A stretch of 15,429 bases of DNA from Chthoniobacter sp. (GTDB lineage: Bacteria; Verrucomicrobiota; Verrucomicrobiia; Chthoniobacterales; Chthoniobacteraceae). The notes beneath the pieces were generated by a model, which saw only the letters and a list, made by a program, of their open reading frames with translations, was not told the origin of the DNA and ran no database searches. The position numbers were made by a program, and so were the translations under genes. Shown piece after piece: positions 7,390-14,968 of this stretch. Positions within the stretch are counted from its first letter, which is position 1. Every line of letters starts with the position of its first letter. Location: NCBI GenBank assembly GCA_025351065.1, contig JANXWQ010000395.1, forward strand, positions 1 through 15,429. Direction: 5' to 3'.

Positions 7390-7712
7390 ACGCGGCGCTT
7401 TTCTTGGTTGGAAAAAAAGTCCGCCGTCCCGGTCGCCGCACCGGGCGGCGGACCCTGCCACAGGTGCGTCCCGCCCCGCCCGTTCTTCTTCGTGTAGTCC
7501 AGTTCCCGAATGTTCCTTCTTTCGCCAGTTAGCGGAGCGTATCGCATGGAATGTCTCGTTAGTTGATCGACGATTATGCTGCAACCAATCGAATGAGTGC
7601 GCAGGGACTGACGGCGTCCCAGTGTGCGGCCTCCACCGGGGAAAACGTGCCGCGAAAGTTTGTGCGAAAGGTTTCTAGGCGGACGAGCGGGGAGGGGGTT
7701 ATTCGGAGGAAC
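7390..7712. other. Intergenic region before the GH140-like gene
   Basis: This 323-base stretch has no convincing gene. It holds the minus-strand terminator-like hairpin described separately and a GC-rich repeat-like patch around 7440-7490. A GGAGGA at 7705-7710 lies just before the ATG at 7713 and is one of the few good Shine-Dalgarno sequences in the window, although its spacing is short. A 53-codon minus-strand frame (about 7386-7547) crosses the hairpin and looks non-coding. Confidence 0.5.
7412..7453 (-). terminator. Rho-independent terminator-like hairpin (minus strand)
   Basis: Read on the minus strand, GTCCGCCG pairs with CGGCGGAC (8 bp) and CCCGGT with ACCGGG (6 bp), around a 6-base loop with one bulged base. 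A run of seven T follows (positions 7418 to 7412). This is a strong intrinsic terminator shape. No minus-strand gene lies upstream of it, since the neighbours are both plus-strand. It may end an antisense or small RNA, or be part of a dispersed repeat. Confidence 0.55.
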
Positions 7713-9143
7713 ATGAAATCTCCCCGTGGTTATTTGCGCACCATTGCCTGCCTGATGCTGTCCGGTTCCGTGGCTTTCGCCGCGACGCCGCGGCTGAAAG
7801 TCAGCGAGAACAAACACTTTCTCGTCACGGAAACGGGCGAGCCTTTTTTCTGGCTCGGCGATACGGCGTGGGAGATTTTTCACCGGCTCACACGCGAGGA
7901 CGCGGAGCGTTACCTGGAGAATCGCGCAAAGCTCGGGTTCACGGTCATCCAAGCGGTGGCACTGGCGGAATTCGACGGCCTCAACACGCCCAACGCCTAC
8001 GGCCACAAGCCGCTGCTGGACAACGATCCCACGCGGCCCGATGTGCGCGAGGGGCCGGACAATGATTATTGGGATCACGTCGATTTCATCGTGGAAAAGG
8101 CGAACGCACGCGGGCTGACCGTGGGGTTTCTGCCGACCTGGGGCGACAAGTGGAACAAAGGTTCGGGCGCGGGGCCGCAAATTTTCACGCCGGCCAATGC
8201 GGCGATTTACGGCGAGTGGATCGGGCGCAGATACAAGGACGCGGGGCTGGTGTGGATTCTCGGCGGCGACCGCGGATTCGACAGCGAGGAGCAAAAGGAG
8301 ATCATCCGCGCGATGGCGCGCGGGCTGCGCAAAGGCGATGGCGGCGCGCATCTCATCAGCCTGCACCCGAACGGCGGCGCGGGTTCGTCGGGAAATTTTC
8401 ACCACGAACCGTGGCTCGATTTCAACATGCGGCAGAACGGCCACGACTTGGAATTCACCGGGCGCTACGACCGCACGCGCGAGGATTACAACCTCACGCC
8501 GGTCAAGCCCGCGCTCGATGCCGAGCCGATTTACGAGGATCATCCCGTGTCGTTTAACGCGAAGAAATTCGGCCACTCCATCGCGGCGGATGTGCGGCGT
8601 GCGGCGTATTGGGATTTGTTCGGCGGCGCGTTCGGGCACACCTACGGGCATCATTCGGTGTGGCAGTTTTGGACGCCGGAACGCGCGCCGGTGAACAATC
8701 CGCTGATGCCGTGGACCGAGGCGATCAACCAGCCCGGCGCAGCGCAGATGCAGCACGCGCGGCACCTGCTGGAGTCGCGCCCTTTCCTCACGCGAGTGCC
8801 GGATGACTCGGTGATCGTGGAGACGAACATCCCCACGGCGATGCCCGGCGCGGGCACGCGGCATTTTGCCGCGACGCGCGATGAGGCGGGCAGCTACGCG
8901 ATGGTCTATGCGCCGGTCAGTCGCGCGTTCAAAGTGCGCATGGAAAAGATCGCGGGCGCGAAGATGAAGGCGTGGTGGTTCAATCCGCGTGACGGCAGCG
9001 CGGCGGTGATTGGCGAATTTGCCAACACGGGCGAGCGCGAATTCATCCCGCCGACGCCCGGCGAGGCGCTCGACTGGGTGCTCGTGCTCGACGATGCAGC
9101 GAAGAATTTTCCGGCACCAGGACAACCGCTGAAACTGCAATGA
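7713..9143 (+). CDS. Secreted GH140 apiosidase-like glycoside hydrolase (DUF4038)
   Basis: A 476-residue exported enzyme. The signal peptide is about residues 1-23 (RTIACLMLSGSVAFA). The catalytic DUF4038 domain starts at FLVTETGEPFFWLGDTAWE (36-54) and runs to about 385. WILGGDRG (181-188) and ALDAEPIYE (267-275) match the two catalytic regions of GH140, so D186 and E271 (or E275) are the likely acid pair. YGHHSVWQFW at 311-320 is also typical. The last 90 residues resemble the small beta-sandwich often called putative collagen-binding domain 2. Characterised GH140 enzymes release apiose from rhamnogalacturonan II, but DUF4038 proteins are diverse and the substrate here is unknown. The ATG with GGAGGA just before it gives a clean signal peptide. 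It is separated from the porin by 323 bases and is probably transcribed on its own. Confidence 0.85.
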   Translation: MKSPRGYLRTIACLMLSGSVAFAATPRLKVSENKHFLVTETGEPFFWLGDTAWEIFHRLTREDAERYLENRAKLGFTVIQAVALAEFDGLNTPNAYGHKPLLDNDPTRPDVREGPDNDYWDHVDFIVEKANARGLTVGFLPTWGDKWNKGSGAGPQIFTPANAAIYGEWIGRRYKDAGLVWILGGDRGFDSEEQKEIIRAMARGLRKGDGGAHLISLHPNGGAGSSGNFHHEPWLDFNMRQNGHDLEFTGRYDRTREDYNLTPVKPALDAEPIYEDHPVSFNAKKFGHSIAADVRRAAYWDLFGGAFGHTYGHHSVWQFWTPERAPVNNPLMPWTEAINQPGAAQMQHARHLLESRPFLTRVPDDSVIVETNIPTAMPGAGTRHFAATRDEAGSYAMVYAPVSRAFKVRMEKIAGAKMKAWWFNPRDGSAAVIGEFANTGEREFIPPTPGEALDWVLVLDDAAKNFPAPGQPLKLQ

Positions 9144-9149
9144 ATCCCC

Positions 9150-9162
9150 GGGCGTGACGCCC
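9150..9162. repeat. Small GC-rich palindrome after the GH140-like gene
   Basis: GGGCG-TGA-CGCCC forms a perfect 5-bp stem seven bases after the stop. There is no T-run next to it, so it is a poor terminator. The following CACCCTACC resembles dispersed intergenic repeats of Verrucomicrobiota and Planctomycetota, a comparison made from memory. Confidence 0.4.
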
Positions 9163-9259
9163 ACCCTACCCGAAAAAACTGCCGCGGAACGGCTTTAGAA
9201 AAACTTAAACCGCCCTAGCTCTCCGCTGGAAAGCATCCACCGCGCAACCGCGACACCCA

Positions 9260-9575
9260 TCATTTCCCGGCGCGCAATTTTTCCACCCGCTCGTCGAACT
9301 GCTCGCCGTTCGCGGAGAAGCGCTGCACGTCTGGCAGCGTTTCGATTTGCTTCCGAATGTTGTCGTCGAGGTCTTTCGCCTCGCGCACTTCCACATTCCA
9401 TCCGCCCTCTTTCAGCGCGCTCACATTGATGCCCGCCGCCTTTAGCCTAGCGACCGCAGGCGGTGGCTAGGCGGCAGGCAGCGAGGCCGCAGCGAAATGG
9501 AAAATGATGGCGAGGACGGGGCGATGTGGCGGTTCATGATGGGTGTTGGTCGCGGTATAAAAATCCGCCGAAAAG
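9260..9575 (-). pseudogene. Decayed gene fragment, unknown family
   Basis: A minus-strand frame ends at TGA 9260-9262 with a convincing protein-like C-terminus: ALKEGGWNVEVREAKDLDDN, then IRKQIETLPDVQRFSANGEQ, then FDERVEKLRAGK. Following the same frame upstream, it meets a TAG at 9467-9469 inside a REP-like hairpin, and then continues as FYTATNTHHEPPHRPVLAII and FHFAAAS up to the stop of the GH32-like gene. The frame agrees on both sides, so the hairpin seems to have landed in a gene and brought the stop with it. The gene's beginning is missing. I do not recognise the family. Most of the 435-base gap between the two glycosidase genes is this remnant; there is little else in it. Confidence 0.5.
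9446..9471. repeat. REP-like hairpin inside the gene remnant
   Basis: CCTAGC-G-ACCGC pairs with GCGGT-G-GCTAGG around a two-base loop, with one G-G mismatch. GC-rich flanks at 9471-9478 extend the similarity to REP sequences mobilised by RAYT transposases. It contains the only stop codon separating the two halves of the remnant frame. No RAYT gene is in the window. Confidence 0.65.
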
Positions 9576-9578
9576 CAC

Positions 9579-11636
9579 TCAAGGTGTCTGCACGACGAGG
9601 TCGGTGATGCTGGCCGAACCGCCGCTCACGGCGACTTCGAGCGCGCCGTGGCGGAGGTCGTAGGCGCGGGCGCTGAAGGCGTGGCGGTCGTTCACGAAAA
9701 CTTCGATGAGTGTGCCGAGCACGAACGCCTCGACGCGCACGGGCCGCTTCGGATCGAACGGGCAGACGCGGCGGAAGTCCATACCGGGTCCGGTGAATGC
9801 GATCTCCTGCTGGCGCGGATGCAGCGTGAGGCGGTAGCCGGGGCCGGCGATGCGAAAGCCGACGGTGAAAGTCGCCGCGTCGTCGAGCGTCGCGTGGAGA
9901 TCGAGATGGTAGTCGTCGGGCACGGTGAAGTGCGTGCCCGCAATTACCCCGGCGCGGCCCGCGCGGCCGTCGAGCGCGAGCGGCTTTGGCAAGGTGAACG
10001 CGGCTTCGCGGAACGGCGCGCGCACTTCCGGCACGGGCTGCAGGCCGAGTTCGCCGGGCACGACTTCATACACTTCGCGCGGGATGCTTTGATGTCCGCC
10101 CCATTGGAAATCGCCGCCGTTGCGCTCGCCCGCGAGATCGCGCTGCCAGCCGGTGAGGACGTGGCGTTTGCCATCCCACATCCGCTTCGCCGCGTAGAGA
10201 ATCGGCGTGTCGATCGCCTTGCCGGGAGCCGGAGACCAAGGCCCCGCCAGCTTTGGCGCGGAGCGCCAGGTCGTGACGCCCTCGCTCGGCGAAGTGATGA
10301 GATACCACGTCTCGTTGATCCGAAATAAATCGGGGCACTCGGGTGTCCCGCGGTAGCCGTCGCACAGCGGATCGCGCTGCTCCCATGTCACGAGATCGCG
10401 CGACACGGCGACGCCGGTGACGGGGCGTTTGTCCTTCGCATCGCGCGCGCAGAGCAGCATCCAGAACAGGCCGTCGTCGGGATTTTGGAAAACGAACGCG
10501 TCGCGAAAATCGTCGTTGTGCTGATTGTCGTAGTGCGTGCCGTCCGCGGTGAAGGTGTCCTGCGGCTGCTTCGTCCAGTGGATGAGGTCGGGACTGGTCG
10601 CGTGGCAAATGTGTTCGCTGTTGCGGATGTGGCGTCCGTTTTCGCCCGTGTAGAAAATGTGGAAGACGCCCGCGTTCTCGATCACCGATCCGGTGAAGAC
10701 GCTGCCGCCATCGGGCTCGTCAGGTTTGCCGAGCGGGAGCGCGTCGGGCAACTCCTGCCAATGCACGAGGTCTTCACTCGATACGTGCGCCCACGGCGTG
10801 CCGCCATGTCCCGCGCGCAGATAGAAAATGTGATACGTGCCCTTCCAGAAAAACGGGATCGTGTCCGCGAGCGTCGCACCCTCGGGGCGATACTGCACGG
10901 GCGAGCGGAAGGGCGGCGGCGGCAGCGTTTGCGGCGCGGCGGCGGGGGCGGCGATCATGTAGGCCGACGTGCCGTTGAGGATGAGCTTGCCGCCTTCGAG
11001 GCGCGCGCCGTCGCGGAGTTCGCCGGGGAGAAATGTGCCCGTCGCATCCGCGGCGGTGCCGTCGTCGAAGGTCCATTTCGCCACGGGCTTCGGGCCGGCC
11101 TCGGAGCCGGGTTTGAGCGTTGCGAGCATCGCCGCATCGAGCGCGGTGTCGTAGATGCGCGCCTCGTCGATCGCTCCCGCGAAGAACGCCGTGCCACCGG
11201 TGTTGCGATGCCGCTTGCCGATCAGCGCGAGCGTTTCGCGGTCGAAGCCCACCGGCTCCGCAATCTCGTGGCTCGCGATTTCCGCGCCGTTGCGGAAAAG
11301 GCGCACGGTCTTCCCGGCGTAACTCGCTGCGACCTGCACGAATGTGTGCGCGTCCGCCGTTTCCGCGGGCCACGCTGACTGCGCGCGCACGGTGCGTTTG
11401 TATAATTCGCTGCCCACCATCCAGCGTCCCGGCTCGATCTCGCCGAATATGAGCCCATCGAATTCCCCGCTGCCGCGCTCGACCGTGAGCACGCTCCCGC
11501 CGCGCTGCGTCGTGTTCGCGAGCTGCACCCACGCGACGAAAGTCTTGTCGCGCAGATGGAGCGCAGGCGGCTCGGCGAAGGCGGGCGCGATGAGCGTGGT
11601 GAAGGAAAGGAGTGCGGCAAGCATGGAGCGATTCAT
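9579..11636 (-). CDS. Secreted LamG + GH32-like beta-fructosidase family protein
   Basis: A 685-residue exported protein. The signal peptide is about residues 1-21. A LamG/concanavalin-like domain occupies about 28-180 (FRNGAEI and GAIDEARIYDTAL are typical). A GH32/GH43-superfamily five-bladed propeller covers about 245-545, followed by a C-terminal beta-sandwich at about 555-683. Likely catalytic positions are the nucleophile D258 in LADTIPFFWKGTYHIFYL, the transition-state stabiliser D379 in FRDAFVF, and the acid/base E433 in TPECPDLF. GGSVFTGS (310-317) matches the conserved GH32 region. The stabiliser motif is RDA rather than the usual RDP, and the nucleophile motif differs from WMNDPNG, so this is a divergent subgroup. 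Substrate is uncertain: fructan or another glycoside. The start ATG gives a clean signal peptide, with only a weak AGGAAAGGG 13-21 bases upstream. Confidence 0.85.
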   Translation of the reverse strand: MNRSMLAALLSFTTLIAPAFAEPPALHLRDKTFVAWVQLANTTQRGGSVLTVERGSGEFDGLIFGEIEPGRWMVGSELYKRTVRAQSAWPAETADAHTFVQVAASYAGKTVRLFRNGAEIASHEIAEPVGFDRETLALIGKRHRNTGGTAFFAGAIDEARIYDTALDAAMLATLKPGSEAGPKPVAKWTFDDGTAADATGTFLPGELRDGARLEGGKLILNGTSAYMIAAPAAAPQTLPPPPFRSPVQYRPEGATLADTIPFFWKGTYHIFYLRAGHGGTPWAHVSSEDLVHWQELPDALPLGKPDEPDGGSVFTGSVIENAGVFHIFYTGENGRHIRNSEHICHATSPDLIHWTKQPQDTFTADGTHYDNQHNDDFRDAFVFQNPDDGLFWMLLCARDAKDKRPVTGVAVSRDLVTWEQRDPLCDGYRGTPECPDLFRINETWYLITSPSEGVTTWRSAPKLAGPWSPAPGKAIDTPILYAAKRMWDGKRHVLTGWQRDLAGERNGGDFQWGGHQSIPREVYEVVPGELGLQPVPEVRAPFREAAFTLPKPLALDGRAGRAGVIAGTHFTVPDDYHLDLHATLDDAATFTVGFRIAGPGYRLTLHPRQQEIAFTGPGMDFRRVCPFDPKRPVRVEAFVLGTLIEVFVNDRHAFSARAYDLRHGALEVAVSGGSASITDLVVQTP

Positions 11637-11725
11637 GGCGTGAGTGTCAGCCCTTTCCTATTCCGCATGGGAGGATGAAGTCTGCCTCGAAAGGTCAAAG
11701 CATGCGTCTCCTGACGCGGACTTTT

Positions 11726-11817
11726 GGACAGAAAATGAGGGCAACCAGCTTGGGCACATGAGGCTGACCCTCTTCGCCCCATCCCCCATTTTTCTGTCCT
11801 CAATCTTCCTGCCCACA
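11726..11817. repeat. Inverted/direct repeat element between divergent genes
   Basis: GGACAGAAAATGAGGG (11726-11741) is inverted relative to CCCCCATTTTTCTGTCC (11783-11799). The right arm is also half of a degenerate 15-base tandem repeat, ATTTTTCTGTCCTCA (11788-11802) and ATCTTCCTGCCCACA (11803-11817). It lies between the divergent GH32-like and cytochrome genes. The arrangement suggests a dispersed non-coding repeat or small MITE. It could also be a binding site acting on both promoters. Confidence 0.55.
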
Positions 11818-11877
11818 CCCGCATTGAGGCTGATGGTCATTAAGCCGGATAAGCACAGAAACAAGTTCGGCGGGCAT

Positions 11878-11903
11878 CCGCTTTTGTTTCAAAGACAAAG
11901 CGG
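11878..11903 (+). other. Leader hairpin before the cytochrome gene
   Basis: CCGCTTT pairs with AAAGCGG, with GT/AC above one bulged T and a 7-base loop. It ends 20 bases before the ATG at 11924, so it would sit in the 5' leader of the message. No T-run of terminator type follows. A role in translation control is possible but not shown. Confidence 0.35.
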
Positions 11904-11923
11904 GTTACGATGTTTGTTTGCAG

Positions 11924-13933
11924 ATGAACGGCCGCCTTCAGTCCCACTCCCATCGCTTCACGCTACCGGCATGTCCCCGCATTCTGGCGTTCATCGGGAT
12001 GGCGTGCGGTCTTGTCGCCGGCGCGTTGGGGGCGGTGCCAGCTGGCGAGTTTCAGGAGAAGCTGCGACCGGTTTTGCAGGAGCACTGCTTCAAGTGCCAC
12101 AACGCCGAGAAGCACAAAGGCGGGATCGATCTCACGCAGTTCGACAGCGAGGGCGCGGTGCTGAAAAAATACAAGCTGTGGCAGCGCGTGATCGAGGCGG
12201 TGAAGACCGAGGAGATGCCGCCGGACGACGACAAATTCACGCCGATGCACGGCGAGGTCGTAGTCGGCGGGGTGAAGAAAATCCTCGCGCTGCTCGACAG
12301 CGGGCATCCGTCTCTGCTCGATCCGGGGCCGTCGCTCATCCGGCGGCTGAGCCGCGCGGAATACAGCAACGCGGTGCGCGACCTCACCGGGCTGGAGCTG
12401 GATTTTTCCGCGCAGCTCGGGATGCCGGCGGACTCGACGGGCACGAGTTTCGAGAACCTCGCCGCCGCGCTCAGCGTGCCCGCGTCGTTGTTGGAGAAAT
12501 ACTTCGCGGCAGCGGACCTCGCGCTCACGCGACTTTTCGGGGAGCCCGATCCGCAGTGGGATGGCAGGCCGGATTGGGAGCGCAAGCCGAACGCGGAGCA
12601 GGTGAAAAAGGCGCGCGCGAAGTTCTTTGGCGAGCTGCCGGAAAACGCGGAGCGTACGGTGACAGCGGCGTTCGTCGGAAAGTTCGCGCGGCTCGCGTGG
12701 CGGCGACCGCTCGCGGCGGCGGAGACGGAGCGCCTGATGAAGCTCTACGACGCCGCGCTGGCGAGTGGCGACCCGCCGCGCGCCGCGCTGCGCAAGGTGC
12801 TCAAGCCCGTGCTCGTCGCGCCGGATTTTCTTTTCCGCATCGAGGAAGACCGCACACCAAAGCAACCCGCGGCTGGCGCGGTCATCGCGGCGGCGAAAGT
12901 GAGCGACCTCGAACTGGCGTCGCGGCTGGCGTTCTTTTTGTGGTCTTCGCTCCCCGACGACGCACTGCTCGCCGCTGCCGAAAAAGGCGAGCTTTCCAAG
13001 TCTGTCGCGCTCGAAGCGCAGGTGAAGCGGATGCTCGCCGACGAGCGCGCGAAACGGCTGACGAGCGACTTTTTTCTCCGCTGGCTAGGAGCGAACAAAG
13101 TCAGCGAAGCGCGCCCGGGCACGGAGTTTTTCCCGGCATTCAACGACGCGATGAAGAAGGCGATGCGCGAGGAAGTGACCGCGTTTTGCGACAATCTCCG
13201 CGCCGAAGACCGCCCGGTGCTCGACCTCATCGCGAGCGACTACGCCTTTGTGAACGCCGACCTCGCGAAGCTCTACGGCATCGACGGCGTGACGGCAAAA
13301 GACATGCAGCGCGTGGCGCTTAAGCCGGAGCAGCATCGCGGCGGCGTGCTCGGCATGGGCGCGGTGCTGGCCGCGACTTCGCACACGAACCGCACCAGTC
13401 CGACCAAGCGGGGCAAGTGGATGCTCGACGTGATCTTTGGCAATCCGCCGCCACCGCCTCCGGCCAATGCGGGCATGTTCAAGGACGAGGACAAAAACAA
13501 AAAGGAGCCGAAGGATTTCCGCGAAAAACTCGCGCAGCACGCGAGCGACCCGGCGTGCGCGGGCTGTCACGCAAAGATGGACCCGCTCGGCTTCGGTCTC
13601 GATAATTACGACGCCATCGGCGCGTGGCGGCCCACCTCGCCGGAGCTGAATACCAGCGGCACGCTGCCCGGCGGCGAAAAATTCGGCGGCGTGGATGAGT
13701 TGAAAAAACTCGTCTGGGCGCGGCGCGATCAATTCGTGCGCAACGTCATCGGCCAGATGCTCACCTACGCGCTGGGCCGCGAGCTCGATTACTACGACGA
13801 AGGCCAGATCACGCGCATCAAAACCGCCGCCGACAAGAGCGGCGACAAGCTCTCCGCGCTCGTCCTCGGCATCGTGCAAAGCTACCCTTTTCAATACCGC
13901 CGCAACGCCGAGCCCGCGGTCGCCGCGAAATGA
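11924..13933 (+). CDS. Exported multi-DUF cytochrome c protein (DUF1587/1592/1588/1585 group)
   Basis: A 669-residue protein of the large cytochrome c-DUF1592 family of Planctomycetota and Verrucomicrobiota. A signal sequence or anchor lies at about residues 19-38 (RILAFIGMACGLVAGALGAV). An N-terminal haem-binding domain has CFKCH at 55-59 with MPP downstream as a possible axial-ligand region. Next come DUF1587 (LIRRLSRAEYSNAVRDLTGL), DUF1595 (FARLAWRRPL), DUF1592 (SRLAFFLWSSLPDD), DUF1588 (HRGGVLGMGAVLAATSHTNR) and DUF1585 near the end. A second CxxCH, CAGCH at 545-549, precedes KMDPLGFGLDNYD. It may bind a second haem, although in this family it is an invariant part of DUF1588. The role is probably periplasmic redox, but the reaction is unknown. 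I used the first ATG; a TTG lies two codons earlier. The usual partner gene, DUF1552, is not found downstream. Confidence 0.88.
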   Translation: MNGRLQSHSHRFTLPACPRILAFIGMACGLVAGALGAVPAGEFQEKLRPVLQEHCFKCHNAEKHKGGIDLTQFDSEGAVLKKYKLWQRVIEAVKTEEMPPDDDKFTPMHGEVVVGGVKKILALLDSGHPSLLDPGPSLIRRLSRAEYSNAVRDLTGLELDFSAQLGMPADSTGTSFENLAAALSVPASLLEKYFAAADLALTRLFGEPDPQWDGRPDWERKPNAEQVKKARAKFFGELPENAERTVTAAFVGKFARLAWRRPLAAAETERLMKLYDAALASGDPPRAALRKVLKPVLVAPDFLFRIEEDRTPKQPAAGAVIAAAKVSDLELASRLAFFLWSSLPDDALLAAAEKGELSKSVALEAQVKRMLADERAKRLTSDFFLRWLGANKVSEARPGTEFFPAFNDAMKKAMREEVTAFCDNLRAEDRPVLDLIASDYAFVNADLAKLYGIDGVTAKDMQRVALKPEQHRGGVLGMGAVLAATSHTNRTSPTKRGKWMLDVIFGNPPPPPPANAGMFKDEDKNKKEPKDFREKLAQHASDPACAGCHAKMDPLGFGLDNYDAIGAWRPTSPELNTSGTLPGGEKFGGVDELKKLVWARRDQFVRNVIGQMLTYALGRELDYYDEGQITRIKTAADKSGDKLSALVLGIVQSYPFQYRRNAEPAVAAK

Positions 13934-13964
13934 GCGGGCATCGTTGCGAGACCAAAACCACTGA

Positions 13965-14192
13965 GTAGTCCGAACGGATTGCGTCGCCGAAGTCGAAAAC
14001 TACGACCGGCGCATCCAGTCGGCCATCAACATTCAGGGAAAGAAGATGCAGCGCCGCGCGGAGTTCCTTTTGATGTTCACCTTGCGCAGTAATGCACAGG
14101 CAAGCTACCAAGTTGCCTTCACATGCCCGACAAACATGAGCAGGTTGCTCGAACGATTCTCAAGACTACGGAGGAAGCGCGTCGTCGGTTGA
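13965..14192 (+). other. Open stretch with protein-like content, possible gene remnant
   Basis: The gap between the cytochrome gene and 14123 contains an open frame without a start codon at its head. It reads CVAEVENYDRRIQSAINIQG, then KKMQRRAEFLLMFTLRSNAQ, then ASYQVAFT. This is more protein-like than chance shadow frames and ends at 14190-14192, overlapping the next gene in another frame. It could be the tail of a lost gene, perhaps of the DUF1552 gene that normally follows. The match to DUF1552 is too weak to claim, and I do not recognise the family. No terminator was seen after the cytochrome stop. Confidence 0.25.
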
Positions 14193-14959
14193 ATGAGTTT
14201 TCCGCGAGAATGCTTCGCACTCGTGGAGGCCGCATCGGCAGTGGAATGGGTGCGGTCATCGAGGCGTTGTGGGGATTTTTCGTGAACCAAATCCTGTTGG
14301 AAGATGCGAAGTGCCGCATCGAACTCGCGCGGATGTATGGCCACGATTACAACGACTTTGCGTGCATAGGGCGTGGCGTGGAATGGCATCCTGAGACGCG
14401 TGAGGGCGAGTTGCTGCGCGTCGAAGTGAAGTCGATGGTCGCCTCCGCGGATGAATCAAAGGCGCACTTCGACCGGCTGGGCCATGAGCTTCACGAAACT
14501 GATTTGCTGGCGGTGTTTCTTTGGGATTGGCTGCCCGTTCCCGCACCGGGAGGACCGCCGCCGGTTGGCGGCTACGTATCGCCACAGGTGAAGGATTATT
14601 TTGTCGGGCGTGCCAGTGACATCGCTGCGCTGCGCGATGCGCTCCACCGCGAATGCGGTGGCACGTTCGTGGAGAGCGGAACGTGCCCGGACAAATGCGC
14701 CGTCGATGCCTGCCTGCACATCGGCGAACCATTGAACGCAAAAGGAAGCAGGGAAAGACCAAGCGGGCCGAGTTCGACCCGAACAAAGACAGTTTCGTAT
14801 CAAGCGAACTTCGGCGGCTTGGTTCGGATGCTGGGTTGTCGGACGCCGCAGGCGCGCTCGATCGTGCGAAAGTTTTACGCGGAGAGTCCAACCGTGAAAA
14901 CCCACTTGGATTTTGCCGCTCGAAACTTTCTTCGCGTCGCGAAAGTGCTGCGCGAATGA
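14123..14959 (+). CDS. Unrecognised protein with PD-(D/E)XK-nuclease-like motif and Cys cluster
   Basis: A 278-residue soluble protein without signal peptide or membrane segment. The N-terminal half has a helix GAVIEALWGFFVNQILL (43-59), then HDYNDFACIG (74-83) and ELLRVEVKSM (96-105). This helix-D-ExK order (E47, D75 or D78, E101 and K103) is what a PD-(D/E)XK nuclease fold shows. The C-terminal half has a cluster C188-x3-C192-x4-C197-x-H199, with C178 before it, which could bind a metal. It ends in a basic helical part (GGLVRMLGC and ARSIVRKFYAESPTVKTHLD). The gene converges on the HsdS-like gene with only 9 bases between stops, so a restriction or defence role is inferred. Family identity is not known to me. 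The ATG gives a full-length domain; no Shine-Dalgarno sequence is seen. A housekeeping DNA repair nuclease is the main alternative. Confidence 0.75.
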   Translation: MPDKHEQVARTILKTTEEARRRLNEFSARMLRTRGGRIGSGMGAVIEALWGFFVNQILLEDAKCRIELARMYGHDYNDFACIGRGVEWHPETREGELLRVEVKSMVASADESKAHFDRLGHELHETDLLAVFLWDWLPVPAPGGPPPVGGYVSPQVKDYFVGRASDIAALRDALHRECGGTFVESGTCPDKCAVDACLHIGEPLNAKGSRERPSGPSSTRTKTVSYQANFGGLVRMLGCRTPQARSIVRKFYAESPTVKTHLDFAARNFLRVAKVLRE

Positions 14960-14968
14960 TGCGATGGC

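Noticed and set aside
7386..7547. Possible 53-residue minus-strand protein beginning MRYAPLTGERR
   Set aside because: Its second half is the terminator-like hairpin and T-run; there is no Shine-Dalgarno sequence and no recognisable similarity.
5704..7584. 626-codon minus-strand frame opposite the porin gene
   Set aside because: The plus strand has a signal peptide, beta-barrel pattern and terminal F. The minus frame has low-complexity composition and no domain.
7386..9164. 592-codon minus-strand frame opposite the GH140-like gene
   Set aside because: It runs through both the terminator-like hairpin and the GH140 motifs as a shadow, and is arginine-rich without domains.
11644..13323. 559-codon plus-strand frame overlapping the cytochrome gene
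   Set aside because: It is out of phase with the CxxCH and DUF-bearing frame and is an arginine- and alanine-rich shadow.
13818..14111. Minus-strand frame of 97 codons after the cytochrome gene
   Set aside because: It overlaps the coding end of the cytochrome gene and has no start signal. The plus-strand frame of the same stretch looks more protein-like, though that too is uncertain.
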